This document shows positions 54,492 to 64,000 of a stretch of DNA of 64,000 nt, one piece after another. The notes beneath the pieces are model-generated. The model worked only from the letters and a program-made list of their open reading frames with translations. It had not been told where the DNA came from and searched no databases. Origin of the DNA: Heloderma charlesbogerti. Its lineage: Eukaryota > Chordata > Lepidosauria > Squamata > Helodermatidae. The number at the start of each line of letters is the position of its first letter. Positions within the stretch are counted from its first letter, which is position 1. Where the stretch lies: contig JANEZZ010000809.1 of the NCBI GenBank assembly GCA_026122225.1, forward strand, positions 870,501 to 934,500. Reading direction: 5' to 3'. The position numbers and the translations under genes are program-made.

Positions 54492-54598
54492 GGGCTTATG
54501 GGCTTCCCAGAGGCATCTGATAGTCCTCTGTGGGAAATAGGAATAAATTGGCATTAGGTCTGATCCAGCAAGTTGCCTCTTAGGGTTCTTATGTTCTG
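54492..54598 (+). repeat. CR1-type 3' end fragment
   Basis: ATGGGCTTCCCAGAGGC, TTAGGTCTGATCCAGCAAG and GGGTTCTTATGTTCTG, the last 100 bases in element sense. Confidence 0.7.
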
Positions 54599-54704
54599 AA
54601 CTCTGAAGGGGAAACACGCACACAAAAATTGCCTCCATAAACTCCAGAACAACTCTGGACTCTGGCTGGCGGCTGGGAGTGGAAGTTGTTTTTGGCCCCA
54701 AAGC

Positions 54705-54870
54705 AGCCTGGATTCTGCATCTCCAGTTAAAGAAGGATCTTGGGTATCAGTTGATCAGAAAGATCCTTCTCTTCCTGAGACCCTGGAGGGCCACTGCCAG
54801 TCAAAGGAGATGATACCGCACTAAATGGACAAATTGTCATGTCTGGCATAAATCAGCTTCCTGTGTTCCT
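54705..54870 (+). repeat. SINE-A, part of repeated composite unit
   Basis: TCTTCCTGAGACCCTGGAGG, CACTAAATGGACAAATTGTC and ATAAATCAGCTTCCTGTG. The tRNA head is lost. The stretch from here to the next SINE, including CAGAATCATGAGGACTGG, matches 22000-22200. Confidence 0.75.
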
Positions 54871-55004
54871 ATTTCAGTCAACCCTTTGTTCAGAATCATG
54901 AGGACTGGAAACTTGCTTTATTTGGGATGGAAGGACCATAGCTCAATGGTAGAGCACCTGCTTTGCAAATAGAAAGTCATGAGTTCAGTTCCTGGCATCT
55001 CTGG

Positions 55005-56961
55005 TTAAAAGAAAAAGAAATGCAAGAAAGCAAAGTGGCTGTCTGATGAGGCTTTACAAGTAGCTGAGGAAAGAAGGGAAGCGAAAAGCAAGGGAGAAAG
55101 GGGAAGATATATCCAGCTGAATGCAGAGTTCCAGAGAATAGCAAGGAGAGACAAGAAGGCCTTCTTAAATGAACAATGCAAAGAAATCGAGGAAAACAAC
55201 AGAATGGGAACGACTAGAGATCTCTTCAAGAAAATCGGAGATATCAAGGGAACGTTTTATGCAAAGACGAGCATGGTAAAGGACAAAGAAGGCAGGGACC
55301 TAACAGAAGCAGATGAGATTCAGAAGAGGTGGAAATAATACACAGAAGAACTATACAGGAAAGTTCTCAATGTCCCTGATAGCCATGACAGTGCAGTCAC
55401 TGAACTTGAGCCAGACATCCTCGAGAGTGAAGTCAAGTGGGCCTTAGGAAGCATTACTAACAACAAAGCTAGTGGAGATGACAGTATTCCAGCTGAGTTA
55501 TTTAAGATCCTAAAAGATGATGCTGTTAAGTGCTGCACTCAATATGCCAACGAATTTGGAACACTCAACAGTAGCCACAAGATTGGAAAAGGTCAGTTTA
55601 CATTCCAATCCCAAAGAAGGGCAACGCCAAAAAGTGTTCAAACTACTGTACAATTGTGCTCATTTCACATGCCAGCAAGGTTATGCTCAAAATCCTACAA
55701 GCTAGGCTTCAGCAGTATGTGAACCGAGAACTACCAGAAGTACAAGCTTGGTTTCGAAGAAGCAGAGGAACTAGAGATCAAATCGCCAACATTCGCTGGA
55801 TCATGGAGAAAGCAAGAGAATTCCAGAAAAACGTCTATTTCTGCTTCATTGACTACGTTAAAGCCTTTGATTGTGTGGATCACAACAAACTGTGGCAAAT
55901 TCTTAAAGTGATGGGAGTACCAGACCACCTTACCTGTCTCCTGAGAAACCTGTACAAGGGTCAAGAAGCAACAGTAAGAACCAGACATGGAACAACCAAT
56001 TGGTTCAAAATTGGGAAAGGAGTACGACAAGGCTGCATATTGTCACCCTGCTTATTTAACTTATATGCAGAGCACATCATGAGAAACGCCGGGTTGGATA
56101 AATCACAGGTCGGAATTAAGATTGCCGGGAGAATTATCAACAACCTCAGATACGCAGACGATACCACCCTAATGGCAGAAAGCGAAGAGGATCTCAAGAG
56201 CCTCTTGTTGAGGGTGAAAGTGGAGAGTGCAAAAGCTGGTTTGAAACTCAACAGTAAAAAAACGAAGATCATGGCATCTGGCCCCATCACTTCCTGGCAT
56301 ATAGAAGAGGAAGAAATGGAAGCAGTGACAGATTTTATTTTCTTGGGCTCCAAGATCACCGCAGACGGTGACTGTAGCCATGAAATTAAAAGACACTTGC
56401 TCCTTGGGAGGAAAGCTATGGCAAACCTAGACAGCATAGTCTAGCAGAGACAGAGACATCACCTTGAGCAGAGAGCAGAGACATCACCTTGCCGACAAAG
56501 GTTCGTATAATCAAAGCTATGGTTTTCCAAGTAGCAACGTATGGCTGTGAGAGCTGGACTATAAGGAAGGCTGAGCACCGAAGAATCGATGCTTTCGAAC
56601 TGTGGTGCTGGAGAAGACTCTTACGAGTCCCCTGGACTGCAAGGAGGTCAAATCAGTCCATCCTAAAGGAAATCAACCCTGACTGCTCATTGGAAGGACA
56701 GATACTGAAGCTGAAGCTCAAATATTTTGGCCACCTAATGTGAAGAGAAAACTCTCTGGAAAAGACCCTGATGCTGGGAAAGATTGAAGGCAAAAGGAGA
56801 AGAGGATGGCAGAGGATGAGATGGCTAGATAGCATCACGGATGCAATGAATATGAACCTGAGCACACTCCGGGAAAGAGCGGAGGACAGGAGGGCCTGGC
56901 GTGCTATGGTCCATGGGGTCATGAAGAGTCAGACACGACTTAACGACTGAACAACAACAAC
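55005..56961 (+). mobile_element. BovB LINE, copy 4, 5'-truncated
   Basis: A plus-strand insert of about 1.95 kb starting at the KKKKCKKAKWLSDEAL part of the protein, so the endonuclease domain is absent. It ends with GAGTCAGACACGACTTAACG and a CAACAACAACAA tail. It lies inside a SINE/MITE composite (54925-57212), so it inserted after that composite formed. Confidence 0.95.
55006..56743 (+). pseudogene. BovB reverse transcriptase fragment, several breaks
   Basis: The linker and reverse transcriptase are present. The long readable piece (55656-56444) has FIDYVKAFD, GVRQGCILSP and catalytic YADD (in NLRYADDTTLMAES). An early TAA (near 55337, where copy 2 has GAA), a frameshift near 55530, and a small tandem duplication with TAG at 56443-56490 break the frame. 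The last piece (56489-56743) is the C-terminal segment, again with a stop, TGA, where copy 2 has AGA. It is not able to act. Confidence 0.85.
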
Positions 56962-56979
56962 AAAGCAGGGGATGGGAAA

Positions 56980-57128
56980 GACCAGCCTCCCCCAACCTGG
57001 TGCCCTGCAGATGTTCTGGAGCACAACTCACATCATCCCTAGCCAGCACACCCAGTGGGCAGACTGGCTGGGGGTGATGGGCATTGTAGTCCAACACATC
57101 TGGAGGGCGCCGGGTTGGAGGAGGCTTA
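56980..57128. repeat. Palindromic MITE P1, full copy
   Basis: GCCTCCCCCAACCTGGTGCC and AGATGTTCTGGAGCACAACT pair with ATTGTAGTCCAACACATCTG and GGCGCCGGGTTGGAGGAGGC. It sits in the same SINE position as the copy at 22318. Confidence 0.85.
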
Positions 57129-57212
57129 GAAAGTCCTGAGATGCTGCCAGCCAAAATAGACAACTGTGGAGTAGATGGACGAATAGGCAGACCTGTTCTA
57201 AGGAAGCTTCCT

Positions 57213-57717
57213 ATGACCCTAAAGGGTTAGTGCTGTAGACTTAAGAAGCCCCACTGCTGACTGAACTCAACAAAATGTTGACATGCCCTAAATATAAAAT
57301 GGAAGAAAAGAATATGCTGGAGCTAAAGTTTGGGGGAAACATGGAAGGATTCCCAAAGCTGTCTCTCAAGGGGCCCATCCCAGAAGAGGTCAGAAAATAA
57401 AGGCACACATCTTTGTCAAGTCGGAAACTGTAGTCGCACACGTCTTGCCAAGGATCTTTGGCACCATTCACATGTCTCATACTCCTGCCTGACATCACCA
57501 TGAGGCATGTCTTCTGCTCTCTTCTGAATGCTTCCTTACGCCTGTTTTCAAAAGGAGGTCAGGGAAACATAACATCGGGTCTGAAATGTCAAACTTACAG
57601 TCTTTTGGCAGAAACCCTGTACAAACCTTCATGTGTGGCCACTTGTATATCGGTTTAGTGAACCGGGCGCCACTATTGCGGGGCATACAAGTGGACCTAC
57701 TCCCAAGTAGGATTATA
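57213..57717. other. Unique sequence
   Basis: ACCTACTCCCAAGTAGGATTA near 57696 is a trace of P2. No gene. Confidence 0.45.
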
Positions 57718-57890
57718 GGATGCTGCCTTATACCAAGTTAGACTACTGGCCTGCCTGGCTATGTATTGTCTGCAGTGACAGGCAGTGGCTGCCTGGGGTT
57801 TCAAACGGGAGTTTTTCTCAGCCCTACCTGGAAATGCTGGGGATTGAATCTGCGACCTTCTGCATGCAAAGTAGGTTCTGAGCTACAGCT
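57718..57890 (-). repeat. SINE-A, nearly full copy
   Basis: GATGCTGCCTTATACCAAGT, GTCTGCAGTGACAGGCAGTG, CAGCCCTACCTGGAAATGC and TGCATGCAAAGTAGGTTCTG. Confidence 0.85.
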
Positions 57891-57954
57891 AAATTAGCAG
57901 CACTAGGATTTCAGACAGGGATCTTTCCCATCTTCTCCTCCCTAAAATGCCAGA

Positions 57955-58240
57955 TGCCTGGGAGTAGAAGAAAGTCTTAGCTTGGTGCCAAGAGGATGAC
58001 AATGTTGGCGTCAGGCGGGTCTCTATTGCAGCTGGAGGAACTACTGTATGAGAGAACCCTCAATGAGTGTGCATGAGCCAGAGAGAGATTGAGAAATGTA
58101 GACAGGGAGGAGAGGTGCAGTGCTTTAAACATGAGGACTAGGGGCTTGAAGCTGAGGTGGAAACCAGCCAAAATGCAGAGAGCAGTGACATATGAGCCTC
58201 GTGTTTGCGAAGAGATCTCATTTTCCACCTTGCTTTGCAT
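57955..58240 (-). repeat. L2-clade LINE fragment, eroded
   Basis: In reverse of the element sense: GTAGAAGAAAGTCTTAGCTT, GGTGCCAAGAGGATGACAAT, GCAGCTGGAGGAACTACTG and GCTTTAAACATGAGGACTAG follow the same order as 58785-59060. Confidence 0.55.
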
Positions 58241-58299
58241 CTTCTACATTTCCCGTGAGCTAAACTTCGAGTGTATATAGATGTGCTCCTTTCCTTCCC

Positions 58300-58560
58300 C
58301 TTCCTGATTCCTTTAGTGGATTTTCATTTCTGTTCCAGTTGCTCCATCTGTAATCTCCTTGGCAGGCGCCGCTCCCCCCTCTCCTTGCGTGTTCCTGTGG
58401 GGCTTCCATGTGGAGCATATAAAGCCCCATCGTTCAGCACTATCTGACTAGTTTTAATCATAGCATTTTCCATTTAATTAGGAAGGAAGGCACACTTTGC
58501 ATATTAATCTACAGCACAGCCCTCGCCCTCCTGTGCATTTGAGAGGGGACTTTTGGAGTA
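58300..58560. other. Candidate conserved non-coding element
   Basis: TTTTAATCATAGCATTTTCC, ATTTAATTAGGAAGG and GCATATTAATCTACAGC occur close together, flanked by repeats on both sides. Unique in the window. Enhancer-like by appearance only. Confidence 0.3.
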
Positions 58561-58594
58561 GGGGCTTCCCAACCTGCAAGAGGTGAGAGGAGGA

Positions 58595-59420
58595 GGAGGT
58601 ATTATATTTTTATACCGCCCCATAGCCAAAGCTCTCTGGGCAGTTTACAAAGATTACGTTAAAAAACACACCAATTGACAGTATACACAGACAACATATA
58701 TCTAAAAACAACTTTGAGCAATCAGCCAAACCATAAAACAAATCCAGGATCAGTTAAAACTCATCACATGCTGCCAGATGCCTGGAAAAAGAGAAAAGTC
58801 TTGATCTGGCACCAAAAAGATAACAATGTTGGTGCCAGGTGGGCCTCATCAAGGAGATCATTCCATAACTAAAGGGCCACCACCGAGAAGGCCCTCTCCC
58901 TTGCTGTGATCTTCCTAGCCTCTCTCGGAGGAGGCACCTGGAGGAGGACCTTAGTTGTTGAGCATAGTGTATGGGTATGTTCAAGCCAGGAGAGGTGCTC
59001 CATCAGGCGTTGTGGTCCTGAGCTGTGTAAGGCTTTATAGGTTAAAACCAGCAACTTGAATCGAGCTTGGAAATATAGGCAGCCGATGCAAGTGGGCCAG
59101 AGTCGGTCTTATACGTTCGGACCTTCTGGTCCCTGTTATCAATCTGGCCGCCACATTTTGCATGAACTGCAGCTTTTGAACTGTCTTCTAAGGCAGCCCC
59201 ACTTAGAGTGCATTGCAGTAATCTAACTTGGAGGTTACCAGAGCATAGATAACTGAAACCAGGTTATCCCTGTCCAGATAGCTTCTACCAGCCAAAGTGT
59301 GTAGAAGGCATTCTGTGTCACTGAGGCCACCTGAGCCTCAAGTGACGGAGATGGTTCTAGGAGAACCCCAAGGTTGTGTACCTGCTCCTTCAGGGGGAGT
59401 GCAATCCCATCCAGAAGCAA
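58595..59420 (-). pseudogene. L2-clade LINE 3' half with ORF relic
   Basis: The plus strand begins with the L2 end TATACCGCCCCATAGCC and CAAAGCTCTCTGGGCAG. Minus frames carry REARKITARERAFSVVA (ending near 58870), MLVLTYKALHSSGPQR (near 59050) and LLDGIALPLKEQVHNLGVLL (59235-59420). These are the order and words of the L2 C-terminal region, broken by indels. It is a dead 5'-truncated insert. Confidence 0.8.
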
Positions 59421-59569
59421 GTATCTCTGGTTCCTCTTCAGCCCTGTCTCTGCAGCCTGGGATCTGTGTGTATATGCATGTTAGTGCTGGAATGGGGTTG
59501 CCCCTGCTAGTTCTCATAACCAGAAGAAGGGAAACCTTCATGCTTGGAGGCAGTGATCACCAACAGCCA

Positions 59570-59640
59570 TTATTGTTATTGTTATTATTATTACTACTGC
59601 TGCTGCTACTGCTACTATTAGTAGTAGAAGTATTACCCCC
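59570..59640 (+). repeat. TTA/TAC/TGC trinucleotide microsatellite
   Basis: A run of TAT/GTT, then ACTGCTGCTGCTACTGC and TAGTAGTAG units. A frame through it gives a poly-leucine artefact. Confidence 0.85.
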
Positions 59641-59882
59641 ACTCTGTGGAACTCCCTCCCTAGGGAACTCCGTCATGCCCCCTCTTTAATGAGCTTCCGT
59701 CGTGCATTAAAAACGTGGTTGTTCAGGCAGGCATTTGGGGTGGGTTAGGGTATTTTAAAAAATTTTTATGGTAGAATTTTATTGTTTTAAATTGTTTTAT
59801 GGTATGTTGTACATCGCCCAGAGTGGCTGGGTGACCAGCCAGATGGGCGATTAATACATTTAATAATAAATAAATAAATATT
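59640..59882 (+). repeat. L2 3' end
   Basis: CTCTGTGGAACTCCCTCCC, ACGTGGTTGTTCAGGCAGGC, ATCGCCCAGAGTGGCTGGG and a TAAA tail. These are the last codons (LWNSLP, TWLFRQAF-like) and the UTR. Confidence 0.8.
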
Positions 59883-59949
59883 ACAATGCAGGTGGATACG
59901 TAATTTGTACATCTTATTGGGAGCATATCTTGAGCTTGTTTCAATAGTG

Positions 59950-60045
59950 GCCTTCTGCTTGTGTTCCTCAGCAACTGGTGTTCAGAGGTATTAGAGGCAA
60001 TGTATAGCCATCTTGATAAGGCTGTCAATAGCTACTGGTCATGGT
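59950..60045 (-). repeat. CR1-type 3' end fragment
   Basis: GGCCTTCTGCTTGTGTTCCT, CAGCAACTGGTGTTCAGAGG and GCCATCTTGATAAGGC. An internal piece of the UTR. Confidence 0.65.
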
Positions 60046-60650
60046 TTATTTATTCATTTGATTTATACCCCACTTTCCTACCAAAAGATAGCACTCCAGG
60101 CGACTTACAAAAACAATTTAAAGTAGATTAAAACTATACAACACATTAAAAGACAATAAAAACATAATAATTACAGAATAAAAACAGCACCCAACCCCAG
60201 ACCCCATGATAGACCAAAGGCCTTCTTGAATAAAGTGGTCTTTGACTGCCGTACAGCAGAGAGGGAGCGAACCTAAACTCCCTTGGGAGGGAGTTCCACA
60301 GCCACCAAAAAGGGCCTCTCTTGCGTCGCTACCAAACACGCCTCTGAAGGTGGTGGTCTCCAAAGAAGGGCCTCTACAGAAGATCTTAAGGACCAGGCAG
60401 ACTCATGTGAAAGAAGGAGGTCTTTCAGGTAGCCTGGTCCCAAGCCGTAGAGGACTTCATAGGCCATACTTTGAATGCTGCCTGGAAACAGACCAGTAGC
60501 TAGTGAAGCTGCTGTAACAAGGGAGTTGTGTGCTCCCTGTAACTGGCCCTGGAGCATTTTGGATCAGCTGAAGTTTCTGAATAGTTTGCAAAGGTAGTCC
60601 CACTTAAAGCACGTTACAGTAGCCCAAATGCTATACGCTAGTGTTGTATA
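60046..60650 (-). repeat. L2-clade LINE 3' part
   Basis: TTTATACCCCACTTTCCTAC is the reversed tail. CAAAGGCCTTCTTGAATAAA, GGGAGGGAGTTCCACAGCC, AGGAGGTCTTTCAGGTAGCC and AGCTGCTGTAACAAGGG reverse the L2 coding end. Frames are broken. Confidence 0.7.
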
Positions 60651-60654
60651 GTGT

Positions 60655-60842
60655 TTGGCTATACACTGCCTCAAGGATCAAAGGCGGAATGTCTCTGAAT
60701 GTCAGTTGCTGGAGAATACAAACAGGAGAGTGCTCTACCTCTCGTGTCCTCCTTGTGGGTTCCCATGGGCATCCAGTTGAAACAGAATTCTGGACTAAAT
60801 AGGCCTTTGGTTTGATCCAGCACCACTCTGATGTTCTTACGG
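60655..60842 (+). repeat. CR1-type 3' end fragment
   Basis: TCAGTTGCTGGAGAATACAA, CCTTGTGGGTTCCCATGGGC, GGTTTGATCCAGCACC and ATGTTCTTACGG, in element sense. It follows the L2 fragment directly. Confidence 0.75.
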
Positions 60843-60973
60843 CCTGGACTGAACCATGTTGATATTGGTTCAATATCAATATATGTAGGTAGGTAGATGG
60901 GTATGTGGATTGATGGATTTGTGAGACCTATATGTGAAAAAGTATTTTCCCTTGGGCTGAAGGGAAATGCATA

Positions 60974-61069
60974 TTTGTTTTTGCATTCATGTTTATTGAT
61001 TTTTAAAGTATTACTATCATTATTGTTATTATTATTTAAAAAATCAATAAACATGAATGCAAAAACAAA
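60974..61069. repeat. Near-perfect inverted repeat (hairpin)
   Basis: Arms 60974-61007 and 61035-61069 (34 and 35 bases) are reverse complements apart from one extra A. The core word TGCATTCATGTTTATTGAT matches exactly. The loop of about 27 bases is ATT-rich. No other copy was seen in the window. Confidence 0.9.
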
Positions 61070-61274
61070 TTGTGTTTAATAATAATATAAAATAATGTTG
61101 ATGATAATAATCTTTAGAATAAAAGTATTATCGAACATGATATGTGAACATCCCGCTACCGTCTCTATGCACCTGTTTTATAGGATTTTTTTTTCTTCCT
61201 TACACAGTGCTTCAGAAACCTGCAGAACCTTGCTTATCAGAGATAATGTGAGATGAGTTTGCACACTGGAAACC

Positions 61275-61445
61275 ATTATTACTTCATTATTATTTAATGG
61301 ATTTTAAAACTGCCTTTCAGGATAAATTATCCTCCCAAGGCGGTTTACAGTAGTCAGGAAAACAATATTATAAGGTCATTCAAGCACAATAACAGCATTA
61401 AATGGTTAAAATAACAGCAGCGCATAAATAAATCAGATAAAACAA
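61275..61445 (-). repeat. LINE (L2-like) 3' tail
   Basis: TATTTAATGGATTTTAAAAC, TGCCTTTCAGGATAAATTAT and CTCCCAAGGCGGTTTACAG are the reversed tail. No coding part. Confidence 0.55.
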
Positions 61446-62350
61446 TCAACTAAAACCCCCAAAATGTCTCTGTCATAATCTTCCTTCCTCTCTCTTAAAA
61501 TGCTCTTGGTTTGTCTCCAGCTTGGGAGTGGTCAGGGAGGAGAAAGGATCCCGCCTCCCGCACTATCTACCCGCTTAGTAATTTCCAGTTTGGGATTTAA
61601 ACCCCTTGCAAGTAATTGACCCAGGCTCATGACATTTCCCTACAAACACCTGCTCCTAGAACCATACCAGTCGTCCTGTAGCACACAATTCATTGTTCAG
61701 AGAGGGAAGCCGTGCTGGGCGGGGTAATGTTTTTGCCAAACAGGTTGTAATGATTAGAGTATGGATCCCTATCCCAGCGCAGAGATGACAAAGGCCCTGC
61801 AAGTTATGAAAGTGTCGCTATTTAGATAAAGGGCAGGTCACAGAATTCTGCGAAGTGGAACTGGTTTGGTCCGAGGTGAGCAAGACCTGATAGGATCGAC
61901 AGTCTGTTTCGCCAAAGAAGAGAAGAGCTCTTCTTTAACCACCAAGCACAGATCCTAAGCTGATAGCACTACCGCAGATCTCTGGGAGATTTTAAGCACA
62001 TTTTCTACTGCTTCCTTATCATTCCTAACTCAGATCCCTTCAGAAAGTGAACTTCCGACAGGACTCTGGTCAGCAACGTCAGCGTGAGAGCCAAAGCAAA
62101 TGGCTCTTTAGCCCCTTCCCCACCAGCATGAACTGCAATTGTTCATAAGGGGGAAATGTTGACAGAGCTTCTGTTGTTCCTCATGGGCCAGGATGGGGGG
62201 GGGGGTGTCTGCGAATCTGCCCGTGTCTGGGTCAGTGGTTGCTTTTGCGTAATAAGTTGGGGCGTTCTGCCCTGTGTTTACAAAAGCGTTTTTCCACTTG
62301 CTGCTTCAAACAACATCTTTTAGGGCCACAAAGAGTTAACACAGGTCTTT
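61446..62350. other. Unique block, candidate conserved element
   Basis: About 0.9 kb with no repeat similarity. The best part, 61680-62350, has AGGTTGTAATGATTAGAG, GTGTCGCTATTTAGATAAAG and TTTTGCGTAATAAGTTGG. A G run lies at 62196-62205. No gene-like frame. Confidence 0.3.
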
Positions 62351-62919
62351 GTAAGCCAATCAGCTAGTTTTTATGGGCTGGTTACTTCTGTGGACTTACT
62401 TGCAAGGATGGGTATCCATGCTTAGGAGCCCAGCTAAGTTAACCATTAGGTCAAACTGGCCCTGAGGGCCGGATTGCCTCCTAGGAGACAGTTGATGTCA
62501 GGGGGTGGGCCTCTCCCTCCCAAAGCCCCCTGCCCTCCCCTTGAAGCCCCCTGATGTCATCTGCCCCCCCTTTCTCCCTGTACAGAGAGGCAATTGCACA
62601 GAGAAAGGGACTCAGCCGGCATCTGGAGGAGTGGCCGAGTATGCAGCTGGCTTTACTCCCTGTTCTCCTGACTCAAGGGAGGAGTGAAGCAGATTCAGCC
62701 GGTTCCTCAAGGTGCTGACTGAGTCCCGAGCTGCTTTTAACTTTTTAATATAAATTATTTTTTCGGCTCTGTGGGGCAGGGTGGAGGGGAGATGTGGCCT
62801 GTGGGGTGGGGCTGGGGGGTGAAAATAGCCCCTGGACCTCCTGAAGCTGCACACCCGTGGTGTAGAGTATCTCCCACACCTGTTCTGGGGATTTGTAAGG
62901 TGCAAAGTGAGGCACGTTG
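62351..62919. other. Unclassified C-rich then mixed sequence
   Basis: C-rich runs of CCCC-GCCC words lie at 62500-62580. The frames on both strands look non-coding. It may hold an older repeat, with no second copy here. Confidence 0.4.
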
Positions 62920-63692
62920 GGGCAAAAAAATCCCAACTTCAGCTATAACCTGTTGGGATCTCAGCTAGCTGTGACTGAACAAGAAAGAGATCTTGGGGTT
63001 ATGGTGGACGGCTCAATGAAAATGTCAAGCCAGTGTGTGGCTCCTGTAAAAAGGCAAACTCCATGTTAGGCATAATTAGGATGGGAATTGAGAATAAAAC
63101 TCCCAATGTCATACTGCCCTTATACAAATCTATGGTGTGACCACACTTAGAATACTGTGTACAGTTCTGGTCACTGCACTTAAAAAAAGATACTGTAGAG
63201 CTGGAGAAAGTGCAGACAAGGGCAACTAAAATGATCAAGGGGCTGGAGCAACCCCCCTATGAGGGAAGGTTACAACAGCTGGGATTGTTTAGCTTAGAAA
63301 AAAGGCAAGTAAGGGGAGACATGATAGAAGTGTACAAAATGATGCCTGGAGTGGAGAATGTGGATAGGGAGACATTTTTCCCCTCTCCCACAAGATGTAG
63401 CGATGGCCAGCAATTTGGATGGCTTTAAAGGGGGATTGGACAAATTCCTGGAGAAGGCCATCAGTGGCTACTAGGCCTGATGGCTACATGCTACGTCCAG
63501 TATCAGAGGCAATATGCCTATGTACACCAGTTGCTGGGGAACATGGGTGGGGGGAGGTGCTGCTGTTGCACTCACGCCCTGCTTGTGGGTTTCCCGCGGG
63601 CAGCTGGTTGGCCACTGTGTGAACGGAATGCTGGACTAGGTGGACCCTTGGTCTGATCCAGCAGGGCTCTTCTTAGGTTCTTATAGGGTTAC
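62920..63692 (+). pseudogene. CR1-type LINE 3' half with ORF relic
   Basis: In element sense the frame pieces read AVTEQERDLGVMVDGSMKM, VAPVKKANSMLGIIRMGIE, LPLYKSMV (then an in-frame TGA), [36 protein letters not shown] and [16 protein letters not shown]. The UTR follows and ends GGTCTGATCCAGCAGGGC and TAGGTTCTTAT at about 63690. It is better preserved than the minus copy at 49.1 kb and retains the segment that copy has lost. A dead 5'-truncated insert. Confidence 0.85.
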
Positions 63693-63867
63693 AACAGGAA
63701 GAAACATATAGTAACAAGGATTTGCCAAGAATGAAAGTAAGCCAGCAGGTTCTGCCCAGGCAGAATATGTCTGTGTTATAAGACCCAAAGCAATGTTATC
63801 TCTCACATCTGTGCTCCATCCTTCTTCCAATGAGCTCAAGACAGTGTGCATGGGGTTGTTGTAACCC
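63693..63867. other. Unique spacer
   Basis: No repeat or gene recognised. Confidence 0.4.
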
Positions 63868-63996
63868 AGCCTTCCCCAAACCAGCATCCTGCATATGTGT
63901 TGGACTGCAACTCTCATCATTGCCAGCCACCTGCTGGCTGGGAGATGGGAGTTGCAGCCAAAGACATCTGGAGGGTACCAGGTTGGGGAAGGACTG
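63868..63996. repeat. Palindromic MITE P1, full copy near window edge
   Basis: CAGCCTTCCCCAAACCAGCA and TGTTGGACTGCAACTCTCAT pair with GGGAGTTGCAGCCAAAGACA and GGTACCAGGTTGGGGAAGG. Confidence 0.85.
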
Positions 63997-64000
63997 CTGT

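Larger units (their letters stand above)
54925..57212 (+). repeat. SINE-A + MITE composite, split by BovB copy 4
   Basis: The head (CATAGCTCAATGGTAGAGCA, GAGTTCAGTTCC, GGCATCTCTGGTTAAAAG) ends at about 55004. The rest (AGCAGGGGATGGGAAAGACC, MITE, TAGAAAGTCCTGAGATGCTG, GAAGCTTCCTATG) lies at 56962-57212. The uninterrupted relative at 22200-22562 shows that only about eight bases are missing at the BovB junction. Confidence 0.8.

Noticed and set aside
59297..59689. 130-codon frame with poly-leucine
   Set aside because: Translation through a TGC/TAC/TTA microsatellite inside LINE sequence.
1..64000. CRISPR arrays, operons or prokaryotic genes
   Set aside because: No regularly spaced repeats with spacers and no bacterial-type genes. 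All evidence is for vertebrate nuclear DNA.
1..64000. LTR retrotransposons or endogenous viral elements
   Set aside because: I looked for gag/pol/env-type frames and paired long terminal repeats and saw none. All reverse transcriptase sequence here is non-LTR (BovB, L2, CR1).

Overview
The window looks like nuclear DNA of a squamate reptile (lizard or snake). I recognise no host protein-coding exon. The evidence for squamate origin is the repeat set: four copies of the RTE-clade LINE BovB (typical of squamates and, by horizontal transfer, ruminants), L2-clade and CR1-clade LINE tails, tRNA-derived SINEs of two kinds, 5S rRNA-derived SINEs with a CR1-type tail, a MIR relic and many palindromic or hAT-like non-autonomous DNA transposons. 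The sequence alone does not separate lizard from snake. It reads as intergenic or large-intron DNA.

Layout. 1-4.7 kb: mostly unique sequence with scattered repeat relics, including a 55-bp-arm palindrome (3633-3765). 4.7-7.8 kb: BovB copy 1 on the minus strand, open except for one premature stop. 8.3-9.3 kb: a tRNA SINE followed directly by a strong CpG island with a TATA-like box, the best candidate for a host promoter or first exon. 10.4-13.6 kb: BovB copy 2 on the plus strand, nearly full length, with two frameshifts. 13.6-20 kb: hAT-like and palindromic elements, two tandem 5S-derived SINEs (17.4-17.75 kb), a MIR split by a later insertion, and a hAT-type MITE with an 8-bp target duplication (19.48-19.62 kb). 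21.1-22.6 kb: a dense nest of tRNA-Ala-like SINEs interrupted by other elements. 22.6-35 kb: long unique stretches with a few conserved-element candidates and short repeat relics. 35-50 kb: L2 and CR1 3' ends, a third BovB (3' end only), five-copy family R340, and foldback elements with GCTTCCAGA termini. 50-57 kb: unique AT-rich sequence, several SINEs, microsatellites, and BovB copy 4 inserted into a composite repeat whose uninterrupted relative lies at 22.2-22.6 kb. 57.9-61.5 kb: a pile-up of L2 and CR1 3' ends in both orientations. 61.5-64 kb: a unique stretch, then a CR1 3' half and a palindromic MITE running close to the window edge.

How the parts relate. Autonomous LINE sequences (BovB, L2, CR1) sit beside SINEs that appear to borrow LINE tails: the 5S SINEs carry a CR1-like end, and the second tRNA SINE has an L2-like end. 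Nesting gives a relative order: the SINEs and palindromic MITEs around 22 kb and 55 kb predate BovB copy 4, and the nearly open frame of BovB copy 1 points to recent BovB activity. The names SINE-A, SINE-B, P1, P2, H1, R340, K and E are local labels for families recognised by comparing copies within this window. Boundaries of degraded repeats are estimates, usually within 5-20 bp. Any statement that a region is probably conserved is inference from its appearance only, because no alignment could be run.
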